Made by a program: the position numbers and the translations under genes | Part shown: in pieces, positions 24,241-31,923 of the stretch | Layout of the letters: each line of letters starts with the position of its first letter | Position numbering within the stretch: position 1 is the first letter of the stretch | The notes under the pieces: generated by a model | Database searches by the model: none | Told to the model about the DNA's origin: nothing | Seen by the model: the letters and a program-made list of their open reading frames with translations, nothing else | Source: Acidimicrobiales bacterium | GTDB lineage: Bacteria; Actinomycetota; Acidimicrobiia; Acidimicrobiales; SZUA-35 | Reading direction: 5' to 3' | NCBI GenBank assembly: GCA_024644005.1 | Contig: JAHELU010000010.1 | Span: 1 to 40,795 of the forward strand | Length of the DNA: 40,795 nucleotides

Positions 24241-25107
24241 ATGACCGGTCTCAACCACCTCGTGGTCGGCGTCGACGGCTCGGACGGCGCCCGTCGTGCT
24301 CTGGAGTGGTCGGCGGCGCAATCGTCCGTCGATCGCTTGACCATCGTCCACGGCTTCTCGCCGGGCGTCGGATTGCTGGCGTCTGCGTTCCAGATCGACT
24401 TCGACCTGGTTCGGGCCGAGCGGCGCGAGCTGCTCGATACGAACTGGTCCGAGCCGGCCCGGGCAGCAGGCACCGAGTTCCGCACCGTCCTCGTCGACGA
24501 GAGCGCAGCGGACGCGCTCACCCACGTCGCGGCGTCCCATTCGGCGGATGCGATCGCCATCGGGCACCAGGGTCACAGCCGCTGGAGTCAGCGCCACGTT
24601 GGCGACACCGCCGGCCGCCTGCTGCATCGGTGCGATGTACCGCTGATCCTCACCTCGGACCAGACACCGGCCCAGCCGCTCGGTGGCGTGATCGTCGTCG
24701 GCCTGACTCGGCCGGTCGACGACACGAAGCTCGAGCTCAGCTGGGCGCTCGACGTCGCCGAGCGCAGCCAGACCGGGGTTCACCTCGTGACGCTCATCGA
24801 GCCGACGCCATTCGTCGATGCCAAGTATCCGCTCCACATGGACCGCGTCCAGGCTGGCGTCCAGAGCCAGATGGACAGCCTGGTCGAGACGCTGCGAGGT
24901 CAGCGTCGCTCGATCGGTGTCTCCTCCGACGTTCGCCAGGGGCCGGCCCTCGAGGAGCTCGCGGCCGTGGCCACAGAGACCGACGCAGCCATGGTCGTCG
25001 TCGGATCCCACCATCCCGGCGCCCTGGCGGGTGTCTTGGCCGGCTCGATCGCCCGCCTGCTGCCGCCACTGCTGTCCTGTCCGATGGCTGCGATCCCGAT
25101 CCGATGA
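24241..25107 (+). CDS. tandem-domain universal stress protein (first copy)
   Basis: A 288-residue protein with two USP domains. Domain 1 starts LNHLVVGVDGSDGARRALEWS and domain 2 starts near residue 145 (PLGGVIVVGLTRPVDDTKLELSWALDVAE). The ATP-binding GxxG-type loop is partly kept in domain 1 (GHQGHSRWSQRHVGDTAGRLL) and at the end (VVVGSHHPGALAGVLAGSIARLL). In mycobacteria and other actinobacteria such tandem USPs are induced by hypoxia or redox stress. ATG at 24241 follows GAAGGA. It faces the ArsR gene and appears to belong with the ABC exporter and the second USP at 28981-29847. Confidence 0.9.
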   Translation: MTGLNHLVVGVDGSDGARRALEWSAAQSSVDRLTIVHGFSPGVGLLASAFQIDFDLVRAERRELLDTNWSEPARAAGTEFRTVLVDESAADALTHVAASHSADAIAIGHQGHSRWSQRHVGDTAGRLLHRCDVPLILTSDQTPAQPLGGVIVVGLTRPVDDTKLELSWALDVAERSQTGVHLVTLIEPTPFVDAKYPLHMDRVQAGVQSQMDSLVETLRGQRRSIGVSSDVRQGPALEELAAVATETDAAMVVVGSHHPGALAGVLAGSIARLLPPLLSCPMAAIPIR

Positions 25108-25154
25108 GCTCCGGCCGCTGTCGAGTTCTGCCCACAGGGGGTGAGTGGAGCCGG

Positions 25155-25526
25155 CTACCGGCCCCGCTGCTGCTTCTTCGCCGCAGCGGCCGCCCTGTAG
25201 GAGATCGAGTCGAGATCGGCCAAGAGCTCGCCCGCCCCGCTGAGCGACGTGGTGATGATCTGCTTCGCCACGTTCAACAACTCGAAGATCTGCGGATCGG
25301 TGACCGAGTAGATCATCGACGAGCCCTGGCGGTCGGCCTGGACGATGCCTCCCTTGCGGAGGATCGACAGCTGTTGGGACAGGTGCGACGCCTCGATCCC
25401 CACGTCCGGCTGCAACTCGGACACAGACCGCGGTCCACCAGCGAGAACCTCGAGGATCCGGATCCGAGCCGGATGCCCCAGGGTCTTGAAGAACTGCGCC
25501 TTGAGCTCGTACACGGGCTTCGGCAA
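25155..25526 (-). CDS. cysteine-free ArsR family regulator
   Basis: A 123-residue winged-helix regulator: FFKTLGHPARIRILEVLAGG opens the domain, VGIEASHLSQQLSILRKGGIV is the recognition helix region and RQGSSMIYSVTDP the wing. It contains no cysteine at all, so metal-thiolate sensing is ruled out; ligand or redox input must be through other residues. The start is TTG at 25526, supported by GAGGAGG five to six bases upstream. It is divergent from the ABC ATPase gene, and a motif (TCATATCGT) in that gap also occurs before the stress-protein gene, so it probably controls both. Confidence 0.9.
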   Translation of the reverse strand: MPKPVYELKAQFFKTLGHPARIRILEVLAGGPRSVSELQPDVGIEASHLSQQLSILRKGGIVQADRQGSSMIYSVTDPQIFELLNVAKQIITTSLSGAGELLADLDSISYRAAAAAKKQQRGR

Positions 25527-25556
25527 ACCGAACCTCCTCAGCTATTCAACAGATTA

Positions 25557-25572
25557 TCATATCGTCAGATGA
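25557..25572. promoter_or_regulatory. candidate ArsR operator between the regulator and exporter genes
   Basis: TCATATCGTCAGATGA lies about 30 bases upstream of the ArsR TTG start. Its first nine bases match 24175-24183 exactly and positions 11, 13 and 14 of the following bases also match. The core CATAT/AGATG is an imperfect inverted repeat. Autoregulation and control of the divergent exporter are inferred. Confidence 0.45.
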
Positions 25573-25651
25573 GTCGAGGCCCGAGCGGCACAGCCATCGG
25601 ATCCCTCCCGTCGAGACCGCTCGGCTCGACCGTCCTCGGGAGGATCGGATC

Positions 25652-26419
25652 GTGACGGCCAAACCGGGTCGTCGGTCGGAACCGCTCCGAGCAGTGCGGC
25701 TCGATGCGCCCCGGCTCGGCGAGATCGTCCTCGACCGTGTCTCCAAGACCTACCTGCGAGGCTCTCATGAGGTGCATGCCCTGTCCGATGTGTCGCTGCG
25801 CTTCGACGCCGGTGAGCTGGTCGTGCTGCTGGGCCCGAGTGGCTCGGGCAAGACGACGATGCTGAATGTGATCGGGGCGATCGAGTCCGCCACCTCGGGA
25901 ACGGTCACCGTGTCCGGGACCGAGGTCTCGAGCCTCACCGGCCAGGCGGTGACCGCCTATCGGCGGAGCATGGTGGGCTTCGTGTTCCAGTTCTTCAATC
26001 TCGTACCGACACTGACCGCTGCGGAGAACGTGGAGGTCATCGCCGAGCTCATCGGCGATCTCGCCGGCGAGCGGGCCGACGCGGCCCTGGCTCAGGTCGG
26101 TCTGGTCGATCGACGCGATCACTTCCCTGCCCAGCTGTCCGGTGGGGAGCAACAGCGGGTCGCCATCGCCAGGGCGCTCGTGAAGGACGCCCCGGTGCTG
26201 CTCGCAGACGAGCCGACCGGCTCGCTCGATCTCGACACCGCCAAGCAGATCCTCGGCCTGCTCCGCCGGGCGACCGACGACGGTCGAACCGTGCTGCTCG
26301 TCACCCACAACTCCGCCATCGCCGGACTGGCCGACCGGGTCGTTCACCTCCGAGACGGGCGAGTCGCCGCCGACCACCGGCCACCGGCACCGCTCCCCGT
26401 CGAAGAGGTGGCCTGGTGA
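25652..26419 (+). CDS. ABC transporter ATP-binding protein (LolD/MacB type)
   Basis: A 255-residue ATPase of the type that drives FtsX-like permeases. Walker A GPSGSGKT (61-68), Q-loop FQFFN, signature LSGGEQQ (162-168), Walker B LLADEP (183-188) and the switch histidine in LLVTHN are all intact. GTG at 25652; ribosome site is weak (GGAGGATC upstream). Its stop overlaps the permease start (GTGA), so the two subunits are made in step. Such pairs export lipoproteins, peptides or drugs, or do mechanical work on the envelope. Confidence 0.92.
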   Translation: MTAKPGRRSEPLRAVRLDAPRLGEIVLDRVSKTYLRGSHEVHALSDVSLRFDAGELVVLLGPSGSGKTTMLNVIGAIESATSGTVTVSGTEVSSLTGQAVTAYRRSMVGFVFQFFNLVPTLTAAENVEVIAELIGDLAGERADAALAQVGLVDRRDHFPAQLSGGEQQRVAIARALVKDAPVLLADEPTGSLDLDTAKQILGLLRRATDDGRTVLLVTHNSAIAGLADRVVHLRDGRVAADHRPPAPLPVEEVAW

Positions 26420-28770
26420 GCGTCCTGCGGCGCAAGGTCCGTCGTGACCTGGCCCGCCAGCGATGGCAGTTCGTCAGCGTCGCGGTCACCGTCTTCCTCG
26501 GTGTCGTGCTGTTCGCGGCCTCGTACGACGCCTTCTTGAACCTGGAAGCCAGCTACGAGCAGACCTACGATCGGCTGGCCTTCGCCGACCTCACCATCAC
26601 CGGCGGCGACAGCGCCGAGCTCGTGCGCCGACTCGGCGATCGGGACGGCGTCGAGGCGGTCGCGACCCGCCGACAGGCCGACATCGGTCTCCGCGTCGAC
26701 CGAGCCCATGCGCTGCTGGGCCGCATCGTCGAGCTTCCGGACTTCGACCAACCCAGCGTCAACAAGGTGGACGTCCTCACCGGGTCGTGGCCACCCGTCG
26801 ACGACCCTGCATCGGTTCTGGTGGAGCGACACATGGCCGAGCACTTCGGGCTCGAGCCCGGCTCGCAGGTCGAGATACGGACCGGCACGCTCTGGACGCC
26901 GCTCGACGTGGCCGCCACCGTCGCCTCGCCCGAGTACCTCTGGCCGGCGAGGAGTCGCCAGGACGTGCTCACCTCTTCGGACGACTTCGGAGTGATCTTC
27001 GCGCCGACGGCCGTTTTCGAGCGCGCCGTCACCGATCCAACGACGCAAGTCCTCGTCCGGCTCGCGCCGACGGCCGACCGTGGACTCCTCGCCGAGCTCG
27101 AGACCGAGGCCATCGCGCTCGGAGCGGCCGGTAGCCAGCTCCGTGCCGATCAGCCGTCGAATGCCGCACTGCAGGAAGACGTGTCGGGCTTCGGTGAGCT
27201 CTCCTTCCTGTTCCCGCTGCTCTTCCTGGGCACCGCCACGATGGCCACCTTCATCCTGCTGAGCCGGATCGTCCGCTCCCAGAAGGCCCAGATCGCAACC
27301 CTGCGGGCCAACGGGGTCGGCATGCGACAAGTGGTCGTCCACTACCTCGGCGAGGGCCTGGCGGTGACGACGGTGGCTGGCGTCGCCGGCCTCTTGGTCG
27401 GGATCGGCCTCGGCCGTTTGATCACCGGCGTGTACACCACGGCGATCGGCGTGCCGGACATCGTCACCCGGTTCCATTTCACCACCGTCGTCATCGGTCT
27501 GCTCATCACGCTGGTGGCCGGAGCCGCCGCCGCGGCAGCACCGGCCGTCGCCGCCGGCCGCTCGCCGCCAGCCGCCGCCGTGCGTGGCGTCACTCCTCCC
27601 GGCGGTGGGGGGCTCAGCCTGATCGAGCGGCTCCTGCCGGTTCTCCGCCGGCTACCGGCGCGGTGGCGAATGGTGCTCCGAGGCATCGGACGTGACCGTC
27701 GCCGCTCGTTCTCCACCGCCATCGGCGTCGTCCTCGCCCTCACCCTGATTCTGACGTCGTGGGGGATGATCGATACCGTCGAGATCCTCCTCGATCGACA
27801 GTTCGACCAGGTACAGCGACAGGACGCACAGCTCTTCCTCGATCCGGCGGTCTCTCTCGATCCATCGGCAGGCGGTCTCGTCGGCGCCATCGGGCAGATC
27901 GAGGGCGTCGCTCGCGTCGAGCAGGTGGCGCAGATGGGCGTCGTGGCCGGTGCAAACGGTCGGCGCTACGCCACCGAGCTCATCGCCTTCGAGCCGGACA
28001 CCCGTATGCACGACTTCGCTGGGACGGGGGTGCCCGACGGGGGCGTCGTGGCCGGCCGAGCCCTGGAGTCCCTCCTCGGCGTGGATGTCGGCGACACCAT
28101 CACCGTCGCTGCGACGAGCGCCGACGTCTCGGTGTCGTTGCCCGTCATCGGGTTCGTCGACGAACCGCTCGGCACCTTCCTCTACACGAGCATCGCCACC
28201 GTCGGGGCCTTCGAGCAACGCAGCGAGTCGATGTCGGCGATGGTGGTCTTCACCGAAGGGGTGGATCGAGCGGTCATGCGCAACCGGCTCACGGCGCTGC
28301 CCGGGGTGGTGGCCTACGTCGATTCACGGGCACTGTACGACACGGCCAAGAGCCTGTTGTCGCTCTTCTACGCATTCGTCGCAGTGATGCTCTCGTTCGG
28401 AGCCATCATGGCGTTCGCCCTCCTCTTCAACACCGCCACCGTGACCGCATCGGAGCGAGCGCCAGAGCTGGCCGCCCTGAGGGTGAACGGGGCGGCTCCG
28501 GGGCAGCTGGCGAGGCTCGTCGCCGCCGAGAACCTGCTCCTCGCAGCGCTGGCGATCGGCCCAGGCCTCCTGGTCGGCTACCGGGCATCGGCGCTGTTCA
28601 TGGGCAGTTTCAGCAGCGACCTGTTCGATTTCGACCTGCAGATGCGAGGTAGAACCCTGCTGTTCTCGGCGATGGCGGTGATGGCGGCAAGCGGATTGGC
28701 ACAGTGGCCTGCGGCCCGCACCGTCACCTCTCTCGATGTGGCCCGAGTGGTACGTGAGCGCTCGCAGTGA
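26416..28770 (+). CDS. FtsX-like ABC transporter permease
   Basis: A 784-residue permease with two FtsX domains. One helix near the N-terminus (about 18-38) is followed by a periplasm-facing MacB-like core (about 40-245), three helices (about 255-385), a second N-terminal helix (about 430-450), a second external domain and the last three helices (about 640-770). This duplicated form is common in actinobacteria. GTG at 26416 overlaps the ATPase stop by four bases. The substrate is unknown; context with two universal stress proteins and an ArsR regulator suggests a stress-responsive export or envelope function. Confidence 0.9.
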   Translation: MSVLRRKVRRDLARQRWQFVSVAVTVFLGVVLFAASYDAFLNLEASYEQTYDRLAFADLTITGGDSAELVRRLGDRDGVEAVATRRQADIGLRVDRAHALLGRIVELPDFDQPSVNKVDVLTGSWPPVDDPASVLVERHMAEHFGLEPGSQVEIRTGTLWTPLDVAATVASPEYLWPARSRQDVLTSSDDFGVIFAPTAVFERAVTDPTTQVLVRLAPTADRGLLAELETEAIALGAAGSQLRADQPSNAALQEDVSGFGELSFLFPLLFLGTATMATFILLSRIVRSQKAQIATLRANGVGMRQVVVHYLGEGLAVTTVAGVAGLLVGIGLGRLITGVYTTAIGVPDIVTRFHFTTVVIGLLITLVAGAAAAAAPAVAAGRSPPAAAVRGVTPPGGGGLSLIERLLPVLRRLPARWRMVLRGIGRDRRRSFSTAIGVVLALTLILTSWGMIDTVEILLDRQFDQVQRQDAQLFLDPAVSLDPSAGGLVGAIGQIEGVARVEQVAQMGVVAGANGRRYATELIAFEPDTRMHDFAGTGVPDGGVVAGRALESLLGVDVGDTITVAATSADVSVSLPVIGFVDEPLGTFLYTSIATVGAFEQRSESMSAMVVFTEGVDRAVMRNRLTALPGVVAYVDSRALYDTAKSLLSLFYAFVAVMLSFGAIMAFALLFNTATVTASERAPELAALRVNGAAPGQLARLVAAENLLLAALAIGPGLLVGYRASALFMGSFSSDLFDFDLQMRGRTLLFSAMAVMAASGLAQWPAARTVTSLDVARVVRERSQ

Positions 28771-28980
28771 CGACCTCGGCCCGGCCGGCTCCCCTTTCGT
28801 GCAGCTCCATTCGGTCGCGGTCCGCCGCAGACGGCATCTCCTGCTGCGCAAGGTCCGCTGCCACCGGTGTCGATCAGCGTCTCGCTACCGCGCACCGTTC
28901 CGGCTCCTTCGATCGGCTGAGGACCAAGGACCCTGCTCGTCCGTCTCGGCGCCAGCGATGCTGGAAGAGGATGTCGGAGG

Positions 28981-29847
28981 ATGACGGGAGCTGACGTGAA
29001 TCGACTCGTGGTGGCAATCGACGGATCGAACCTGGCCAGCCGGGCACTCACCTGGGCTTGCGAGCTGGCGGCCCGGACCGGGGCCGAGATCGTGGCGGTC
29101 CACGCCCTGGCGCACCGGTTCGCCGGGGTCACCCCGGAGCGCAGCCAGGAGCTGCTCGAGGAGCGTCGGGCCCTGGTGAACGGCGACTGGATTCGTCCGG
29201 CGCTCGAATCAGGCGTCTCGATCCGGACCGAGATCGTACACGGCGATCCACGCTCGATCGTCCTGGAATCGGCGGAGGCCGAGCACGCAGATCTGACGGT
29301 GTTCGGTCGGACGGGCGGTGATGGCGGGCCGGGTTTCCTCCATCTCGGCAGCGTCGTCGAGTATGCCGCCCATCACACACGACGACCGCTGGCGGTCATC
29401 CCGGCCGATGGCTGGGGCTCGGTTCGGCGGATCGTGCTCGGGGTCGATGGATCCACCGAATCGTTGCAGGCCGTCTCCTGGTGTGCTGACCTCGCGGCGG
29501 CGGGCGATCTGACCGTGTTGGCCGTGGCCGTCAAGGAGCCGTTCTTGGAGTGGACGCCGAGTTCGAGCCCGGACAACTGGCGCCGCGACGTCGAACGCGA
29601 GATCGACCAGTGGACCGCTCCGTTGTCGGCGGCAGGCGCTGCCGTGGAGCACATCGCCCATCGTGATCTCCACCCGGCCGATGGGCTCCTCGATGTCGTG
29701 GCGACCCGCCAGGCAGACCTGCTCGTCGTCGGCACGCGGGGTGCCGGCGGTTTCACCGGCCTCCGGGCGGGGGGTGTCGCGATGAAGGTGCTGCACCGGG
29801 CATCAGTGCCGCTGGCTCTCGTTCCGCCGGCCAGCTCGCAGACCTGA
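28981..29847 (+). CDS. tandem-domain universal stress protein (second copy)
   Basis: A 288-residue protein with two USP domains: NRLVVAIDGSNLASRALTWACELAAR at the start and RRIVLGVDGSTESLQAVSWCADLA from about residue 149. The second domain keeps the ATP loop (VVGTRGAGGFTGLRAGGVAMKVLHRASVPLALV), so it probably binds ATP. It is similar in layout to the copy at 24241 but the two are diverged, so this is not a recent duplication. The start is uncertain: the ATG at 28981 abuts GGAGG, whereas a GTG at 28996 (MNRLVV) has GGGAG five bases upstream and is better placed. It is 210 bases after the permease gene. Confidence 0.9.
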   Translation: MTGADVNRLVVAIDGSNLASRALTWACELAARTGAEIVAVHALAHRFAGVTPERSQELLEERRALVNGDWIRPALESGVSIRTEIVHGDPRSIVLESAEAEHADLTVFGRTGGDGGPGFLHLGSVVEYAAHHTRRPLAVIPADGWGSVRRIVLGVDGSTESLQAVSWCADLAAAGDLTVLAVAVKEPFLEWTPSSSPDNWRRDVEREIDQWTAPLSAAGAAVEHIAHRDLHPADGLLDVVATRQADLLVVGTRGAGGFTGLRAGGVAMKVLHRASVPLALVPPASSQT

Positions 29848-29853
29848 CGGGCC

Positions 29854-29883
29854 CGGGTGGTCACTGCGGGCAACCACGACCCG
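29854..29883. terminator. possible terminator hairpin after the second stress-protein gene
   Basis: CGGGTGGT (29854-29861) can pair with ACCAC and ACCCG (29873-29883) with a small bulge, in the gap between two facing genes. No T-tract. Confidence 0.25.
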
Positions 29884-29904
29884 AGAAGGGCCGCGGCGGC
29901 CGGT

Positions 29905-30321
29905 TCAGAGTCCTAAGGCGGACACCACGCGGGGACTGAACGCGAACACCCGCCGGTCGTCAGGGATGTTCGTACCACCCCACAGCCGCTCGATGTCCGG
30001 CGTGTACTCGTCGCGGAACCGTTGGCCCCACGCTCGACGCTCGTCACCGTCGAGGAACCGGATCTCACCGGTGAGCACGAGGCCGTCTATGGCGCCTCGC
30101 TCGCCTCCCTCGGCGACGACGCACACCCGCGGGTCGCGCTCGAGATTGCGGATCTTGGCGAGCCCGTCCACGCTCACCATGGCGAGCTGCTCTTCGTCGT
30201 TGACGAACCACATCGGCGTGGCCAGTGGCCCCCCGCTCTCGGTGAGCATGGCCAGGATCACCACGTCCTTGCCAGAGAGATACCGCTGGATCGCCGGATC
30301 GGCAAACACTCGATCGACCAT
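29905..30321 (-). CDS. pyridoxamine 5'-phosphate oxidase-fold (F420/FMN-dependent) protein
   Basis: A 138-residue split-barrel protein. It has the PPOX-class pattern: DVVILAMLTESGGPLATPMWFVNDEEQLAMVSVDGLAKIRNLERDPRVCVVAEGG, where the basic residues bind the phosphate of the flavin, and then LTGEIRFLDGDE. Related actinobacterial proteins use F420 or FMN to reduce small substrates. The reaction here is unknown. ATG at 30321, only 54 bases from the divergent GNAT start. Confidence 0.85.
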   Translation of the reverse strand: MVDRVFADPAIQRYLSGKDVVILAMLTESGGPLATPMWFVNDEEQLAMVSVDGLAKIRNLERDPRVCVVAEGGERGAIDGLVLTGEIRFLDGDERRAWGQRFRDEYTPDIERLWGGTNIPDDRRVFAFSPRVVSALGL

Positions 30322-30375
30322 TGCGGCACGTTATCGCCACCACGCGAGGCAGCGAGGATCGGCGATACTCGTCGG

Positions 30376-30828
30376 GTGACGGTTCGCCCCTATGCAGACC
30401 AGGATGTCGATGTCGTGCTCGATGTCTGGTTTCGGGCATCGTCGATCGCCCACTCGTTCCTCCCAGCGGACTTCTTCGAGGTCGAGCGGCGCGAGATCGC
30501 CGAGCGGTGGCTCCCGATGGCCGAGACGATCGTGTTCGAGGCCGACGAGGGCGTCATCGGTTTCCTGTCCCTGATCGACAACGAGGTCGGCGCCATCTTC
30601 GTCGACCCCGACGCGCAGGGTCGTGGGGTCGGTCGGGCTCTGATGGACGCAGCGAGAGAGTCCCGTCCATTCCTCGAGCTCGGCGTGTTCGAGGCCAACT
30701 CCATCGGCCGGCGATTCTACGATGCCTACGGCTTCGAGCTCGTCGAGCGGCGCCTGGACGAGGCGACCGGTGAGCCCGAGCTCCGGCTCCGCCTCGGACG
30801 TCCCCCCGAGGAGGGCGAGCCGATCTAG
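30376..30828 (+). CDS. GNAT family N-acetyltransferase, YjaB-like
   Basis: A 150-residue acetyltransferase. VWFRASSIAHSFLPADFF near the start, AIFVDPDAQGRGVGRALMDAA (the acetyl-CoA loop) and FYDAYGFELVERRLDEATGEPELRL follow the order seen in E. coli YjaB. The substrate is unknown. GTG at 30376 is chosen because the upstream frame is not GNAT-like and overlaps the divergent gene. A MITE-like element begins two bases after its stop codon. Confidence 0.85.
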   Translation: MTVRPYADQDVDVVLDVWFRASSIAHSFLPADFFEVERREIAERWLPMAETIVFEADEGVIGFLSLIDNEVGAIFVDPDAQGRGVGRALMDAARESRPFLELGVFEANSIGRRFYDAYGFELVERRLDEATGEPELRLRLGRPPEEGEPI

Positions 30829-30829
30829 A

Positions 30830-30993
30830 GGAGACTGCTGAGTAATGCCGGTGAGGGTTTCGGCGGCCAGACGCCCCCCCGGTCAAGGACGCAGGATTCG
30901 CCACAGCTTGTGAGCGCTATGGCGAATTCGAGGACGCAGAGTGGGTGGATGGATGACCGTCGAAACCCCGGCATGCATTGCTCAGCAGTCTCC
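30830..30993. mobile_element. 164-base MITE-like element with 37-base terminal inverted repeats
   Basis: The two ends are inverted copies: GGAGACTGCTGAG (30830-30842) then AATGC, GGGTTTCG and CGG on the left, and the same blocks in reverse complement on the right down to 30993. Over 37 positions, about 30 match without gaps. Inside are a second inverted repeat, ATTCGCCA (30896-30903) and TGGCGAAT (30920-30927), and a nine-base direct repeat, AGGACGCAG (30886-30894 and 30931-30939). There is no room for a transposase gene, so it would be moved in trans by an element elsewhere. No target-site duplication is evident at the edges, so an old or abortive insertion, or a folded RNA, remains possible. 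Confidence 0.65.
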
Positions 30994-31011
30994 CAGTGCC
31001 GACGCCGCGGT

Positions 31012-31040
31012 GTCGCAGCCGGCAGCGGAGTGGCTGCGAC
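31012..31040. terminator. probable terminator hairpin between facing genes
   Basis: A perfect nine-base inverted repeat, GTCGCAGCC (31012-31020) and GGCTGCGAC (31032-31040), with an 11-base loop, followed on plus by CCCTTTCG. It lies between the GNAT gene/MITE and the 3' end of the membrane protein gene at 31054, and could stop transcription from either side. Confidence 0.45.
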
Positions 31041-31053
31041 CCCTTTCGTCCAC

Positions 31054-31800
31054 TCAGGCTGCGATCGGTTGGACGCGGAGCTGTTTGTAGATGTGGGCCG
31101 CGGCGATGCTGTTGACGGGGATGGTGAACAGGAGCCCGATGCCGCAGGCGATGAGGCCGAGGATGGTGATCAGGAAGGCCAACACGCCGGCCCCGAACAG
31201 CGGCCAGCGCTTGCCCTTGCTGAGCTGTCGGGCGTCCTTGAGCGCAGCGACGGGGTCGGCGCCGGTGTCGACGATGATCAAGCCGTAGAAGTAGTAGGCG
31301 ACGGCGAACATGATGCCGGGCACGATGAGGAAGATCAGGCTGAAGAACACACCGACGCTGTAGAGGATGGTGCCTGCGAAGTAGGTGGCGATCGGGTTGA
31401 GCTCGTTCCGGAAGTCGGGGAGGCTGACGGGCCGGCCGTTCACCGCGTGGAGGGCCATCACGAGCAGCGTGTAGCCGACCAGGTTGCTGATGATGAACTG
31501 CAGCAGACCGAAGACAGCGCTGCCGCCGGAGTTGTTCGTGACCTGGGCGAGCCAGCCGGTGACCGAGCCGGCCAGCAGCGCGACCAGCGCCACGAGCAGC
31601 CACAGTCCCGGTGTCTCCATGAGCTTCCGCCAGCCGTAGCCGAAGGCACCGGTGATCTGCAGGGCTCCGACCGGTGGCGGACCGGGTGGCTGACCGGCCG
31701 CCGGTGGGCCAGCGGCTGAGGGAGCGGTCCCGGGCGGCGGACCGGGTGGCATGGGAGTCGGTTCCCCGATCGGCTCGGGAGCGGGCGGTTCGCTTGACAT
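31054..31800 (-). CDS. multi-pass membrane protein with proline-rich N-terminus
   Basis: A 248-residue protein. Residues 1-45 are almost entirely Pro, Gly, Ala and Glu, a cytosolic tail of the sort that binds partners. Four or five transmembrane helices follow, with the segment IVPGIMFAVAYYFYGLIIVDTGADPVAALKDARQLSKGKRWPLFG, typical of the DUF975 / GDPD membrane-domain group. No enzyme domain is attached. ATG at 31800. It stands alone between the MITE and the broken MFS gene. Function unknown. Confidence 0.78.
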   Translation of the reverse strand: MSSEPPAPEPIGEPTPMPPGPPPGTAPSAAGPPAAGQPPGPPPVGALQITGAFGYGWRKLMETPGLWLLVALVALLAGSVTGWLAQVTNNSGGSAVFGLLQFIISNLVGYTLLVMALHAVNGRPVSLPDFRNELNPIATYFAGTILYSVGVFFSLIFLIVPGIMFAVAYYFYGLIIVDTGADPVAALKDARQLSKGKRWPLFGAGVLAFLITILGLIACGIGLLFTIPVNSIAAAHIYKQLRVQPIAA

Positions 31801-31923
31801 GGGTCGACATCCTGGTTTCGGCTTGCCATAGAGCGTGATCGAAAAGCCTGGCGTCGACCAGGGTCCGAGGTCCTACCTCCGCCCCTGCACCAAGACGAGA
31901 GCCTGGCCATTGGGGGCCACGCT

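Noticed and set aside
30830-30993. Target-site duplication flanking the MITE-like element
   Set aside because: Flanking bases on the left (CTAGA) and right (CAGTG) do not match, so I do not claim a recent insertion.
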